From positions 1,860,001 through 1,924,000 of the forward strand of contig CBDAPV010000002.1 of NCBI GenBank assembly GCA_965198715.1: DNA of 64,000 nucleotides. The letters are read 5' to 3'. Of the stretch, positions 1 to 8,185 are shown piece after piece; position 1 is the first letter of the stretch, and every line of letters starts with the position of its first letter. The notes under the pieces were generated by a model. The model made no database searches, was not told the origin of the DNA, and saw only the letters and a program-made list of their open reading frames with translations. This DNA is from RH-AL1 sp965198715. Lineage in GTDB: Bacteria > Pseudomonadota > Alphaproteobacteria > Rhizobiales > Beijerinckiaceae. A program made the position numbers and the translations under genes.

Positions 1-543
1 GGGGTAGTCGTCGAGCACTTGCCCCAGCGGCTTGGCGATCAGCACCCAAGGCCAGGCTGCCATGTCGGCGATCGAGTACTCGCCCAGGATGGTGCCGCGG
101 CCATCCAGCCGCCGCTCCAGCACCTCCAGGCAGCGGCGGTATTCGCCGGCATAGCGCTCGTGCGAATAGGGATGCTCGCCCTGGGCGTAATTGACGAAAT
201 GGCTGAGCTGGCCGGCCATCGGCCCGAGGTTGCCGACCTGCCAGAACAGCCATTCCATGAGCGCGGTGCGCTCGCGCGGCTCGCTTGGCGCGAATCGCCC
301 GCTGCGATCGGCGAGATGCAGCAGGATCGCGCCGGACTCGAACACCGGGAGCGGACCGCCTGGCGCGTCGTGGTCGATGATCGCCGGCATGCGCCCGTTG
401 GGGCTGATCGCCAGGAACTCGGGCGTGTGCTGCTCGCCCTTCTGGATGTTCACCGGGATCATGCGGTAAGGCAGCCCGCACTCCTCCAGCATGATCGAGA
501 CCTTCCAACCGTTTGGCGTCGGCCAGTAGTAGAAGTCGATCAT
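1..543 (-). CDS. Glutathione S-transferase, YfcG/YghU-like (3' end outside window)
   Basis: The protein starts at an ATG (complement of 541-543) and runs off the left edge after 181 codons, so its C-terminus is missing. The N-terminal thioredoxin-like domain shows NGWKVSIMLEE, the cis-proline motif SPNGRMPAI and the glutathione-binding ESGAI. An all-alpha C-terminal domain follows (EWLFWQVGNLGPM). This is the pattern of the Ure2p/YfcG/YghU group, which binds glutathione and usually acts as a disulfide-bond reductase. Its start lies 19 nt after the stop of the upstream CoA-transferase gene on the same strand, so the two are probably co-transcribed. The substrate cannot be told. Confidence 0.85.
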   Translation of the reverse strand, partial: MIDFYYWPTPNGWKVSIMLEECGLPYRMIPVNIQKGEQHTPEFLAISPNGRMPAIIDHDAPGGPLPVFESGAILLHLADRSGRFAPSEPRERTALMEWLFWQVGNLGPMAGQLSHFVNYAQGEHPYSHERYAGEYRRCLEVLERRLDGRGTILGEYSIADMAAWPWVLIAKPLGQVLDDYP

Positions 544-562
544 ATCGAAGTCTTTCCGGCCA

Positions 563-1768
563 TCATTCCGCAGCCTCGCGCCTTTGGCCGAAAGCGCCGT
601 TGCGCCGCATCGCCGCGATCTCCGCCTCCTCAAGCCCCGCCTGCCGCAGCACCTCATTGGTGTCCGCGCCGTAGCCCGGCGCGGCGCGCGACAGCGCCTG
701 CGGCGTCCCGGAGAAGCGCGCCGCGGGCCGCGCCTGGCGGATGCGGCCAGCGCGCGGGTGCTCGACCTCCACGATTGTGCCGTTGGCGACGACCTGCGGA
801 TGGGTCAGCGTGGCGTTACGCGTCAGCACCGGCGCGCAGGGCACGCCGGCCTTCTCGAGCAGGGCCAGGCACGCCTCCGCCGGGCGCTCGCGCAGCCCTT
901 CCTGGGTCAACGCGAGCCGCTCGTTGATGTGGCGCTGGCGCAGCTCCACCGTCGTGAAACGTGGGTCCTCTAACCAGTCCGGCCTGTCGAGCGCCCTCGC
1001 CAGCGCATGCCATTCGCGGTCCGATTGCACGGCGACGCTGATCGGCGTGGTGGCGGTTTCGTAGATGAGGTCGGCGAAGCTCGCGGCGTCCTGCTGCCGG
1101 ATATCGTCGTCGACGAAGGTCTGGCTGCCCATGTCCGAGCCCCAGAGGAAAGCCACGACCGCGTCCAGCATCGAGAGTTGGATGTGCTGGCCCTCACCGG
1201 TGCGGGTGCGGGCGTAGAGCGCGGCGGCCACGGCCTGAGCGGCGACGACGCCGGTCAGCTTGTCCGGCACGATGGTACGCACGAGCTGCGGCCGCCTGTC
1301 GTCCGAGCCGGCCTGCACGCTGGCGAGGCCGGACACCGCCTGCACCAGCGGGTCGTAGACGGGCTTTTGCGCATAAGGCCCCTCATCGCCGAAACCCGAA
1401 ATCGAGACGTAGATCACCTTGGGCGCCACCGCGCGGATCGCCGCCTCGCCGACGCCGATGCGCTCGGCGACGCCCGGCCGGTAGTTCTGCACGAACACGT
1501 CGGCGTCCCGGGCGACGGCAAGGATCGCCGCGTGCCCCGCCGGCGTCTTGAGGTCGAGCACAATGGAGCGCTTGTTGCGGTTGTTATGGAGGAACGAGGC
1601 CGAGAACCCGCCGCGCCGGTTAGCCCCGGCGCGCGTATGGTCGCCGCCGCCTGGGCTCTCGACCTTGATCACGTCGGCGCCCTGGTCGCCGAGCATGGCC
1701 GTGCAGAGCGGCCCCGACACCATGGAGGTCAGGTCGATGATGCGGATGCCGTCGAGTGGGCCGGACAT
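563..1768 (-). CDS. CaiB/BaiF (class III) CoA-transferase
   Basis: This 401-residue protein is full length for family III CoA-transferases, which move CoA between carboxylic acids through an aspartyl-CoA thioester. The N-terminal PLDGIRIIDLTSMVSGP and GADVIKVE motifs are typical. The catalytic aspartate is Asp169 in VPDKLTG, the same number as in formyl-CoA transferase and CaiB. The ATG start is supported by the family N-terminus. It is followed after 19 nt by a glutathione transferase and faces ogt across about 100 bp. Substrates in this family include carnitine, succinate, formate and oxalate thioesters; the sequence does not decide which. Confidence 0.9.
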   Translation of the reverse strand: MSGPLDGIRIIDLTSMVSGPLCTAMLGDQGADVIKVESPGGGDHTRAGANRRGGFSASFLHNNRNKRSIVLDLKTPAGHAAILAVARDADVFVQNYRPGVAERIGVGEAAIRAVAPKVIYVSISGFGDEGPYAQKPVYDPLVQAVSGLASVQAGSDDRRPQLVRTIVPDKLTGVVAAQAVAAALYARTRTGEGQHIQLSMLDAVVAFLWGSDMGSQTFVDDDIRQQDAASFADLIYETATTPISVAVQSDREWHALARALDRPDWLEDPRFTTVELRQRHINERLALTQEGLRERPAEACLALLEKAGVPCAPVLTRNATLTHPQVVANGTIVEVEHPRAGRIRQARPAARFSGTPQALSRAAPGYGADTNEVLRQAGLEEAEIAAMRRNGAFGQRREAAE

Positions 1769-1868
1769 GTCTTATGCTCTCCTCCCGATTCGAACGGACG
1801 CAGGGAAGCGCCGGTTCCGGCCAGCGGCGCTGCGGGATCTCGCGCGAAGCCACCCTCAAGGAGGCGCC

Positions 1869-2423
1869 ATGGAGAGGACGGTGCGAGATGCGCCCGGCTT
1901 GACTATCGGAGCGGACGGGCTCCGTGCTGGGCTGTGGGGTCGCTCGATCCAAACGCCGGTCGGCAGGCTGACCCTGGTGGCCAGTCGCGACGGTCTTGTG
2001 GCCGTTCTTTGGCCTGACGAAAGGCCGGGTCGCGTAGCACTCGACGCCATCTTCAGAGACGGAATCGACAATCAGCACATCCGCGCGGCGGCAGACCAGC
2101 TGTCGGACTTTTTCGTCGGGCGCCGCCGCAGCTTCGACGTGCCGCTCGACGTGCGCGGCACGAGCTTCCAGCGCGAGGTCTGGGCAGCGCTGACCACCAT
2201 CCCGTTCGGCGAGACGCGCTCCTACCGCGACATCGCGGAGGCGATCGGCCGGCCGGCGGCCTGTCGCGCGGTCGGCGCCGCCAACGGGCGCAACCCGGTC
2301 TCGATCATCGTGCCGTGCCATCGCGTGATCGGCACCGGCGGCAGTCTGACAGGGTTCGCCGGCGGGCTGGAGGCCAAGCGATGGCTTCTATCGCTCGAGT
2401 GCTCGGGAGGCGCGCTCCTCTGA
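1869..2423 (+). CDS. ogt: Methylated-DNA--protein-cysteine methyltransferase
   Basis: This is a suicide DNA-repair enzyme that removes alkyl groups from O6-alkylguanine and O4-alkylthymine. The acceptor cysteine is Cys150 in the invariant PCHRV, preceded by the helix-turn-helix segment around GETRSYRDIAEAIG and the arginine-finger region CRAVGAANGRNP. The open frame extends upstream, but a perfect AAGGAGG at 1858-1864 lies four bases before ATG 1869, giving a 184-residue protein of normal Ogt length. There is no AdaA-type domain, so it is a stand-alone methyltransferase. It is divergent from the CoA-transferase gene. Confidence 0.93.
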   Translation: MERTVRDAPGLTIGADGLRAGLWGRSIQTPVGRLTLVASRDGLVAVLWPDERPGRVALDAIFRDGIDNQHIRAAADQLSDFFVGRRRSFDVPLDVRGTSFQREVWAALTTIPFGETRSYRDIAEAIGRPAACRAVGAANGRNPVSIIVPCHRVIGTGGSLTGFAGGLEAKRWLLSLECSGGALL

Positions 2424-2573
2424 ACCGCGGTAAGCCGGAGGGTCGTAAATATGTCGCCGGGTGCAGCGCCGCTCATCGCCATTGCCGAACACACTTATCG
2501 ACCCGACGATCTTCCAATCCCGCCAGGCGGCCTCTAACCACGTCTGCGCTCAGGGGAGACCTCGCGTAGCGGC

Positions 2574-4229
2574 ATGCAGGCAGCAATGGTGAGAGGCCGG
2601 TCGATGAGGGCCGGGTACGAGGCGGCGGACACCACCACTCCCGCTCTCCGTCTCGGTTCCGCGATCGCCACCGGTAAACCCGACCTCCGATGCACGATGG
2701 GCATCGGTCTCCTGGGAATGCTGTCCGCGGTCTTCATGGGGTTGCCGCTGGTCCCCATCCTGCGGACGCGGATCGTGACCGTGTCCGCGCGGATCGACAC
2801 CTCGGGGCGCCAGAGCATCGTGGGAACCAGAAGCGACCGGCTCGACGCCTATGGCTCGTCCTGGTCGCCCAGTGTCTTCACTCGAAGCCTCGCACACCTG
2901 CGGCAGGCGCAGCCGAATCTGCGCCCCTACACCTACCTCCTCGCCAAGCCGGCTCTGATCCACGTCGGGAATTCGCCGGATGAAGACCCGATCCCGACGC
3001 AGGTCGCTCTCCTCAACGAGGGCCGGGTCTCGGCGTCCGATGCAGCCTTGCCCGGTGTCGCCCTGAACGTGACGAGCTTCGGGCGGACGCGGCTCGCACC
3101 GCCCGATCGTCACGTCGTCGTGTTCCAGGATGGGGACGAGCCGCAGAAGATCCTGTCGGCTGCCGGTTTGGACGAGGCCGATGCCGCCGCGGTGGCGGCG
3201 TTGCTGACGCAAGAGGCGCTCGACGGCGGCATAAGCTTCGCGGGAGGCGATCTCGTCGAATTTTTCGGGCGGACAGCCCAGCCGTTCCGGGTGTCCATCC
3301 TCCGACGGGCACGCGTGTTGGCCGCGGCGGCTTTACGCGACTCCGGATCCTACGCGATCGTCGAGAAGGAGACTGCGGAGGCGACGGATGAGAGCCGCAG
3401 CTCCCAGGCGCCGATCGATCTCAGTAGCGGTGACAACGCCATCACCATCCGCCAAGCCCTGCTTGCGCTCGTAGACGAGGGAAAACTGGACCGTTCGCTG
3501 TACGACGACATCGTCCGCGTCTGCTCCCGCGAGTTCGATCTTGGGACGACGGCGGGCCGGAACGACACCGTCACGGTACTCTTCAGTCCGGAGACGACCG
3601 ACGGCCGACCCCAGCCCGAACTGGCCTTCGTCTCCGTCGTGTCGGGCGGCCGGGAGTGGCGGTTCTACCGTTTCGCTGCCGCATCCGACCCCTCGGACCC
3701 GGATTTCTTCGACGCTTCGGGACGCTCCGTCTCGAAATTCCTGCTCCGCAAGCCGGTCGCGGCGGGCCGGCTTGGCGACGGTTTCGGCTGGCGGATCCAT
3801 CCCGTGCTGGGCGATCGACGCTTTCATGAGGGCGTCGACTATGCCGCCCCTTTCGGCTCGCCAATCGTTGCGGCCGGTGCTGGCACCATCGAGAAAATCG
3901 ATACGCAATGGGGCTACGGCAAGTACATCCGCATCAGGCACGACCAAGGCTACGAAACCACCTACGCGCACGTCTCCACCTTCGCGCCGGACATGAGGGT
4001 GGGCGCACGCGTGCGCCAAGGCGAGACCATCGCCTACGTCGGCTCGACGGGCCTCTCAACCGGCCCCCATCTCTACTACGAGGTCCGGATCAACGGGCAC
4101 GATGTCGATCCGCTCCGGGTCCGGCTTGCCGCCGGCCCCGTGCTACGCGGCGACGCCCTGACGTCGTTCGAATCCCGCAAGGCACGACTGGACCGACTCC
4201 TCGTCGCCGCCGACGAGGGACGGACGTAA
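2574..4229 (+). CDS. M23-family metallopeptidase, membrane-anchored LytM-like
   Basis: This 551-residue protein has one predicted membrane segment at about residues 42-64. A long periplasmic region of no recognised family follows, then a C-terminal M23 domain (about 395-520). Zinc-site residues are intact: His418 and Asp422 in HEGVD, His466 in TYAHVS and His499 in GPHLYYEV. An active metallo-endopeptidase acting on peptidoglycan cross-links is therefore expected. The C-terminal FGWRIHPV to GPHLYYEVRINGHDVDP block is like that of other alphaproteobacterial M23 proteins. ATG codons at 2574, 2586 and 2604 are all possible starts and no strong Shine-Dalgarno site decides between them. Confidence 0.88.
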   Translation: MQAAMVRGRSMRAGYEAADTTTPALRLGSAIATGKPDLRCTMGIGLLGMLSAVFMGLPLVPILRTRIVTVSARIDTSGRQSIVGTRSDRLDAYGSSWSPSVFTRSLAHLRQAQPNLRPYTYLLAKPALIHVGNSPDEDPIPTQVALLNEGRVSASDAALPGVALNVTSFGRTRLAPPDRHVVVFQDGDEPQKILSAAGLDEADAAAVAALLTQEALDGGISFAGGDLVEFFGRTAQPFRVSILRRARVLAAAALRDSGSYAIVEKETAEATDESRSSQAPIDLSSGDNAITIRQALLALVDEGKLDRSLYDDIVRVCSREFDLGTTAGRNDTVTVLFSPETTDGRPQPELAFVSVVSGGREWRFYRFAAASDPSDPDFFDASGRSVSKFLLRKPVAAGRLGDGFGWRIHPVLGDRRFHEGVDYAAPFGSPIVAAGAGTIEKIDTQWGYGKYIRIRHDQGYETTYAHVSTFAPDMRVGARVRQGETIAYVGSTGLSTGPHLYYEVRINGHDVDPLRVRLAAGPVLRGDALTSFESRKARLDRLLVAADEGRT

Positions 4230-4245
4230 GCCGACAGGCGGCTTA
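4227..4245. terminator. Hairpin between convergent genes
   Basis: TAAGCCG and CGGCTTA form a 7-bp perfect stem with a 5-nt loop. The stem includes the stop codon of the M23 gene and lies between it and the convergent HiPIP gene. There is no T-run, so a role in termination is only inferred from position. Confidence 0.3.
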
Positions 4246-4279
4246 CGGTCGACCGCCGTTGCGCTTGCCGCGAGACGGC

Positions 4280-4549
4280 TCAGCCGGCCTTGGCGACGTA
4301 GAACTGGCACCAGCCGCTGGGTGCGATCTCGCCCTCGACCACGACGCAGGCGTTCGGCGCTTTGAACTGCGCGCAGCCCGAGCACATCTTCCCGTCCTTG
4401 GGCTGGCCCTGGTACATCGCCGCCTTCTGGTCGACCTTGGCCCAAGCCGCCGACGACGTCAGCACAGCCGCACCGCCGCCGAGCACCAGCGCCGCGCCGC
4501 CGAGGCAGGCCCGGCGCGAAATCCGGCTGTCGTTACGATCCTGGCTCAT
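4280..4549 (-). CDS. High-potential iron-sulfur protein (HiPIP)
   Basis: This is a small periplasmic electron carrier. The 89-residue precursor starts with a Tat-type signal (SRRACLGG, then a hydrophobic stretch ending AWA), fitting export of a pre-folded Fe-S protein. Four cysteines (56, 59, 68, 81) follow in the CxxC-x8-C-x12-C arrangement that holds the single [4Fe-4S] cluster, and the family endings GWCQFYV are present. HiPIPs shuttle electrons between the bc1 complex and a reaction centre, oxidase or reductase. No partner enzyme is nearby, so the acceptor is unknown. It appears to be a single-gene unit. Confidence 0.92.
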   Translation of the reverse strand: MSQDRNDSRISRRACLGGAALVLGGGAAVLTSSAAWAKVDQKAAMYQGQPKDGKMCSGCAQFKAPNACVVVEGEIAPSGWCQFYVAKAG

Positions 4550-4673
4550 GATGTTCTCCCGTTGCGGCCGCTACTTTAGAGCGCCTCCAAAGAAGCTAGC
4601 CGATACCGCTGTTTAAAACGATTCCAACTTTTGTCCAGGGTGCACTCGGCGATCGGTGAGGAACGTTCTCGGC

Positions 4674-5813
4674 TCAGGCGAAATAGGCGTCGAGGATCCG
4701 GCGATAGATCGCGGTCAGCGCCGCCAGGTCGGCGACGGGGACGCGCTCGTCCACCATGTGCATCGTGTCGCCCACCAACCCGAGCTCGACCACCGGGCAG
4801 ACGGCCTGGATGAAGCGAGCGTCCGAGGTGCCGCCGCCGGTCGAGGGCTCGGGCCTGGCGCCGGTCTCCGCCGCCACCGCCGCCGCAACGAGGTCGGTGA
4901 AGGGAGAGGCCACCGTCAGGAACGATGGCGCGTTGCAGGGCAAGACGTCGAGCCGCACGTCGGCTCCGGCGGCGGCCCGCCGCGAGCGCTCCTCGAGTTC
5001 GGCGGCGAGGCTCGGCGCGCTCCACGTCTCGTTGAAGCGGACGTTGAAGGCGGCGGTGGCCCGGCCGGGAATGACGTTCGTGGCAGGATTTCCCACGTCG
5101 ACGCTGGTCACCTCCAGGTTGGAGGCCTCGAAATGCGCGGTGCCGGCGTCGAGCGGCTCGCCTAGCGCCACCAGCACCCGCAGCAGCGCCGGGACGGGAT
5201 TGTCGGCCTTGGCGGGATAGGCGACGTGGCCCTGCCGGCCGGTGGCGACGACACGGCCGTTGAGCGAGCCGCGGCGGCCGAGCTTGATGGTGTCGCCGAC
5301 CCGCGCCCGGCTCGTCGGCTCGCCGACGATGGCATGGTCGAAGCGCTCGCCCCGCGCCACCGCCCAGTCCAGCAGCCGTGTCGTGCCATTCACCGCAGGC
5401 CCCTCCTCGTCGCCGGTGATCAGCAGCGCGACCGAGCCGGGCAGCGGCCCGCGCGCCAGGGCGGCCAGCGCCGCCGCCACGAAGCAGGCGATACCGCCCT
5501 TCATGTCCTGGGCGCCGCGGCCGTGGAGCACGCCGTCCTCCACCGCGCCGGCGAAGGGACCGTGCCGCCACGCCGCCAGCGGCCCTGGCGGCACCACGTC
5601 GGTGTGGCCGGCGAAGAGCAGGCAGGGCGCCGCCGTGCCGATGCGGGCGTAGAGGTTGTCCACGGTGGCGGTGCCCTCGGCGGCGAAGGGCACGCGGTGG
5701 CAGGCGAAGCCGGCGCCGGCCAGCACCCCCTCCAGCAGGTCGAGCGCACCGCCCTCGGCCGGCGTCACCGAGGGGCAGCGCAGCAGAGCCTGCGCCAGGG
5801 CGAGCGCGTCCAC
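4674..5813 (-). CDS. dapE: Succinyl-diaminopimelate desuccinylase
   Basis: This 379-residue M20 zinc peptidase hydrolyses N-succinyl-L,L-diaminopimelate in the lysine/diaminopimelate pathway. Metal and catalytic motifs are intact: AGHTDVVPPG, GRGAQDMKGG and TGDEEGPAVNGT. The DapE signatures GEPTS and STGGGTSDARF (inside a longer segment) separate it from ArgE. The start is a GTG that follows the TAG stop of the L,D-transpeptidase gene with no intervening base, so translation is probably coupled. The neighbour makes DAP-DAP cross-links, so the pair links precursor supply to wall cross-linking. Confidence 0.94.
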   Translation of the reverse strand: MDALALAQALLRCPSVTPAEGGALDLLEGVLAGAGFACHRVPFAAEGTATVDNLYARIGTAAPCLLFAGHTDVVPPGPLAAWRHGPFAGAVEDGVLHGRGAQDMKGGIACFVAAALAALARGPLPGSVALLITGDEEGPAVNGTTRLLDWAVARGERFDHAIVGEPTSRARVGDTIKLGRRGSLNGRVVATGRQGHVAYPAKADNPVPALLRVLVALGEPLDAGTAHFEASNLEVTSVDVGNPATNVIPGRATAAFNVRFNETWSAPSLAAELEERSRRAAAGADVRLDVLPCNAPSFLTVASPFTDLVAAAVAAETGARPEPSTGGGTSDARFIQAVCPVVELGLVGDTMHMVDERVPVADLAALTAIYRRILDAYFA

Positions 5814-7013
5814 CTAGTTCGCCAGCAACGCCGGCCGCATCGGTGCGGCGCCGGCGATCAGCGCGGCGCCACCCGAGGGGCTGCGCCAAGCGTAGCCCGC
5901 CGGTGCCGCGGCGAAGGCCCAGGGACCCATCGATCCCCCCGGCTCGGCCACGTGCGCCCGCAGCAGCACCGCCGCCGCCGGCCGCGGCTCCGGCGCCCAC
6001 TCCGCCTTGGCCACCACGAGCGGCGCCGCCGGCTTCACCCGCGGCGGCCGGTGCCCCGGCACCAGGGTCACGTCGATCCCGGCGAAGGCCAGCGCCTCGG
6101 GCCGGCTCACCGTGCCGAGGTCGGCGCCCTTGGCCAGCAGCGCCTTGAAGATCGCGTTCTGCCCGCCGTCGGCATAGGTGGTGCGCACCGCGGCGCTGCC
6201 GTCCTTGACCAGCTCAGCCACCTTGGCCAGCTCGGCGGCGTGATAGGCCTTCGCCGCCACCTCCCGCGCCGGGTCGGCCGAGGGCGCGAAGGCGTAGCGC
6301 CCGCCCTCGACGTGCCAGTCGAGGATCTCGCCGGTGGCCTCGAAGCGGTCCGAGCCCTCCTTCAGCTGGCGCCAGAAGTCGATGTCGGGGTCGCTGCGGT
6401 AGAGCGCCATGTTGGCGGCGCTCATGTGGAAGGGGTAGGCCTGCAGCTGGAACGCCGGCTGGCCGCCCTTCAGCGCGTCGCGGGCGATGGCGTAGAGCTC
6501 GCCCACGGCGTGGTCGGTCATCGCGAAGCAGCCCATCGACGAGCAGGTGCCGTGCACCATCACCGCCGAGCCCGACCAGCCGTGGGCGCGGTCGTAGGCG
6601 TTGGGGAAGCCGGTGTCGAAGCTGAGGTAATAGTGCGAGTTCGGGTTCATCTGCCGCGGGCCGACGGGGTAGAACCCCTCCGGCGTCTGCCGGTCGCCGC
6701 TCCTGTGCTTCGGGCCGAGCTGTCCCGACCAGCGGCAGATCGGGAACGCCTTGATGAAGACGAAGCGCCCGGCCGAGGTCTTCTTCCACACCTCGATCTC
6801 GCTCTCCTTCTTGTAGGAGCGCAGCACCAGCGGCGCGGCCGGCGAGGTGCCCTTGGCCGCCATGGTCGCGACGATCGAGGGCGGGATCGGCGCCAGGGCC
6901 TTGCCTGGTCCACCTCGGCCCGGCTCGGCCCGCGCCGGCAGCCCGCCGGCGAGGCAGAGGGTCGCGAGGCACAATGCGGCGAGCAGCGCGAGGCGCGGGA
7001 CGGGCGGGATCAT
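5814..7013 (-). CDS. L,D-transpeptidase family protein, YafK-like
   Basis: The 399-residue precursor has a signal peptide (about 1-29, ending PARAE) and a YkuD-type domain at about 60-190. The catalytic motif reads HGTCSSMGCFAMTD, with His154 and nucleophile Cys162. SGDRQTPEGFY and YLSFDTGFPNAYD are typical of the YafK-like branch (cross-linking or anchoring peptidoglycan). A long Ala/Pro-rich C-terminal extension of about 150 residues has no recognised domain. ATG 7013 was chosen because it begins the signal peptide and has AGGAAGGA just upstream; the open frame continues further without support. dapE follows with zero spacing. Confidence 0.87.
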   Translation of the reverse strand: MIPPVPRLALLAALCLATLCLAGGLPARAEPGRGGPGKALAPIPPSIVATMAAKGTSPAAPLVLRSYKKESEIEVWKKTSAGRFVFIKAFPICRWSGQLGPKHRSGDRQTPEGFYPVGPRQMNPNSHYYLSFDTGFPNAYDRAHGWSGSAVMVHGTCSSMGCFAMTDHAVGELYAIARDALKGGQPAFQLQAYPFHMSAANMALYRSDPDIDFWRQLKEGSDRFEATGEILDWHVEGGRYAFAPSADPAREVAAKAYHAAELAKVAELVKDGSAAVRTTYADGGQNAIFKALLAKGADLGTVSRPEALAFAGIDVTLVPGHRPPRVKPAAPLVVAKAEWAPEPRPAAAVLLRAHVAEPGGSMGPWAFAAAPAGYAWRSPSGGAALIAGAAPMRPALLAN

Positions 7014-7329
7014 GGGCTCCTTCCTGCAGGCATTTCGCGGCGGGCGAAAGGCGAAAAACCCTTGCCGCCGCGCCCCGCGATGTCTAGGTAACATAACCGA
7101 TACCGCGCGGCGCGTCCACCCCTGGCGCTCCTCGCGGGCTCGGCGCGGCTCGCCGCGAGCCCTGACATGTAGCCCCGCCAAAGTCGCGGTACCGCGACAA
7201 CATCGAGGGCCGCTGTCAGGGAACGGCGACACAAAGCAGGGCCTTCGGCGCGAACCGCGACAAGGCCCGAAACCGCGGGGCCGTACGGCCACATGACCAA
7301 ACTTTCATCCGGGGGCGGAGGCGGAACAC
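7014..7329. other. Divergent intergenic region, no gene seen
   Basis: These 316 bases separate the leftward L,D-transpeptidase gene from the rightward XRE gene and should hold both promoters. The open frames crossing it are Arg/Ala-rich shadows. No repeat, RNA gene or clear operator was recognised. Confidence 0.6.
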
Positions 7330-7788
7330 ATGGACCCCTGGTCGAAGGACGCCGCCTGGCCGGCGGCGAAGAAGTCCCGCAAGCGCATCACCCTGCCCAA
7401 GACGCCCAAGCCGCCGCCGCGCGACGCGCTCGCCCGCCCGCTCGGCACGATTCGCGAACTGGGCGAGTTTGTCGGCGAGATCCGCCTCGGCCTCTCGATC
7501 CCCCAGGCCGCGCTCGCCGCCCGTGCCGGCGTCAGCCGCCAGTGGCTCGTCGCCCTGGAATCCGGCCGCCAGACCGTCGAGGCCGGCAAGGTGCTGCAGA
7601 CCCTGGAGGCCCTCGGCTTCGAGATCGTCGTCACCCCCTACGACCCGCCACCCCCATGGATGATGCGCGCCTTGGTGGGCGGCGGAGCTGAAGCAGGCGG
7701 TCCGGGCGAAGGCGGCGCGGGCGCGGCGCAACACCGGCCGACGGGCGCTGGCGCGGCTGTCGCGGCTGGCGGGGAACTGCCGGGGTGA
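7330..7788 (+). CDS. XRE/HipB-like helix-turn-helix regulator
   Basis: This 152-residue protein has a lambda-repressor-type helix-turn-helix at about residues 43-100 (GLSIPQAALAARAGVSR, then LVALESGRQTVE). It resembles the y4mF/HipB antitoxin-type regulators, including the trailing LGFEIVVTPYD. The first 40 residues are Lys/Pro-rich and the last 40 Gly/Ala-rich. GGAGG lies just before the ATG. HipB-like proteins normally sit directly before a HipA kinase gene, but none follows: the next 60 bases lead into a repeat. It may be an orphan antitoxin or a stand-alone regulator. Confidence 0.75.
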   Translation: MDPWSKDAAWPAAKKSRKRITLPKTPKPPPRDALARPLGTIRELGEFVGEIRLGLSIPQAALAARAGVSRQWLVALESGRQTVEAGKVLQTLEALGFEIVVTPYDPPPPWMMRALVGGGAEAGGPGEGGAGAAQHRPTGAGAAVAAGGELPG

Positions 7789-7852
7789 GGGGTTGAATTT
7801 GGATTGAGGTCCATCGTTGCCGACGCAAGCGCGCGTTTAGTCCTCACTCAAC

Positions 7853-7984
7853 CTCCTCATGGTGAGGAGGCCCGCAGGGCCGTCTCGAACCACGTAGGGG
7901 ATCCCGCGCGGGATCATCGAGCGGCGAAATCGTGCGTGGTTCGAGACGGCGCTTCGCGCCTCCTCACCATGGGGACCGTGGGTG
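7853..7984. repeat. Intergenic palindromic repeat, copy 1
   Basis: An imperfect palindrome of about 130 bp. The outer arms are CTCATGGTGAGGAGG and the complementary CCTCCTCACCATG; the inner arms are CGTCTCGAACCACG and CGTGGTTCGAGACG. Small hairpins sit between the arms. A same-orientation copy lies at 9614-9746; the arms are nearly identical and the central ~35 bp differ. It looks like a REP/RIME-type element scattered in the genome. Confidence 0.85.
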
Positions 7985-8025
7985 GGGCCGGTCGGTCCAG
8001 CGGGGCGATGTTGTTCGGCTGGTGG

Positions 8026-8078
8026 CATTCTCCCGCCTTCAGAAGACGGTGGCCCGACGCAGTCGGGTCGGATGAGGG
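8026..8078. repeat. Short intergenic repeat (CTCATCC/CTTCTCCC type)
   Basis: Contains TTCTCCC, GGTGGCCCGACGCAG and GGATGAGGG. Read on the other strand it resembles the element at 45663-45708 (CTCATCCG, GGGCACCTTCTCCC). Such sequences are common non-coding repeats in alphaproteobacterial genomes. The rest of 7985-8185 shows no gene. Confidence 0.5.
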
Positions 8079-8185
8079 CGCGGTGAGTTGCGCGCGGCGG
8101 CGGCCGACCGGGTCCTTCCGGCAACGCCCTCATCGGGGCATTCTGCTCTTGCAGCCAGCAGAATGACGACCGACGTCTTCGAGCG

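Noticed and set aside
19..927. Long rightward open frame opposite the GST and CoA-transferase genes
   Set aside because: Arg/Pro/Ala-rich shadow of two well-recognised leftward genes; no motifs or ribosome-binding site.
7330..7788. HipBA toxin-antitoxin module
   Set aside because: The regulator is HipB-like but no HipA kinase gene follows; repeats begin 65 bases downstream.
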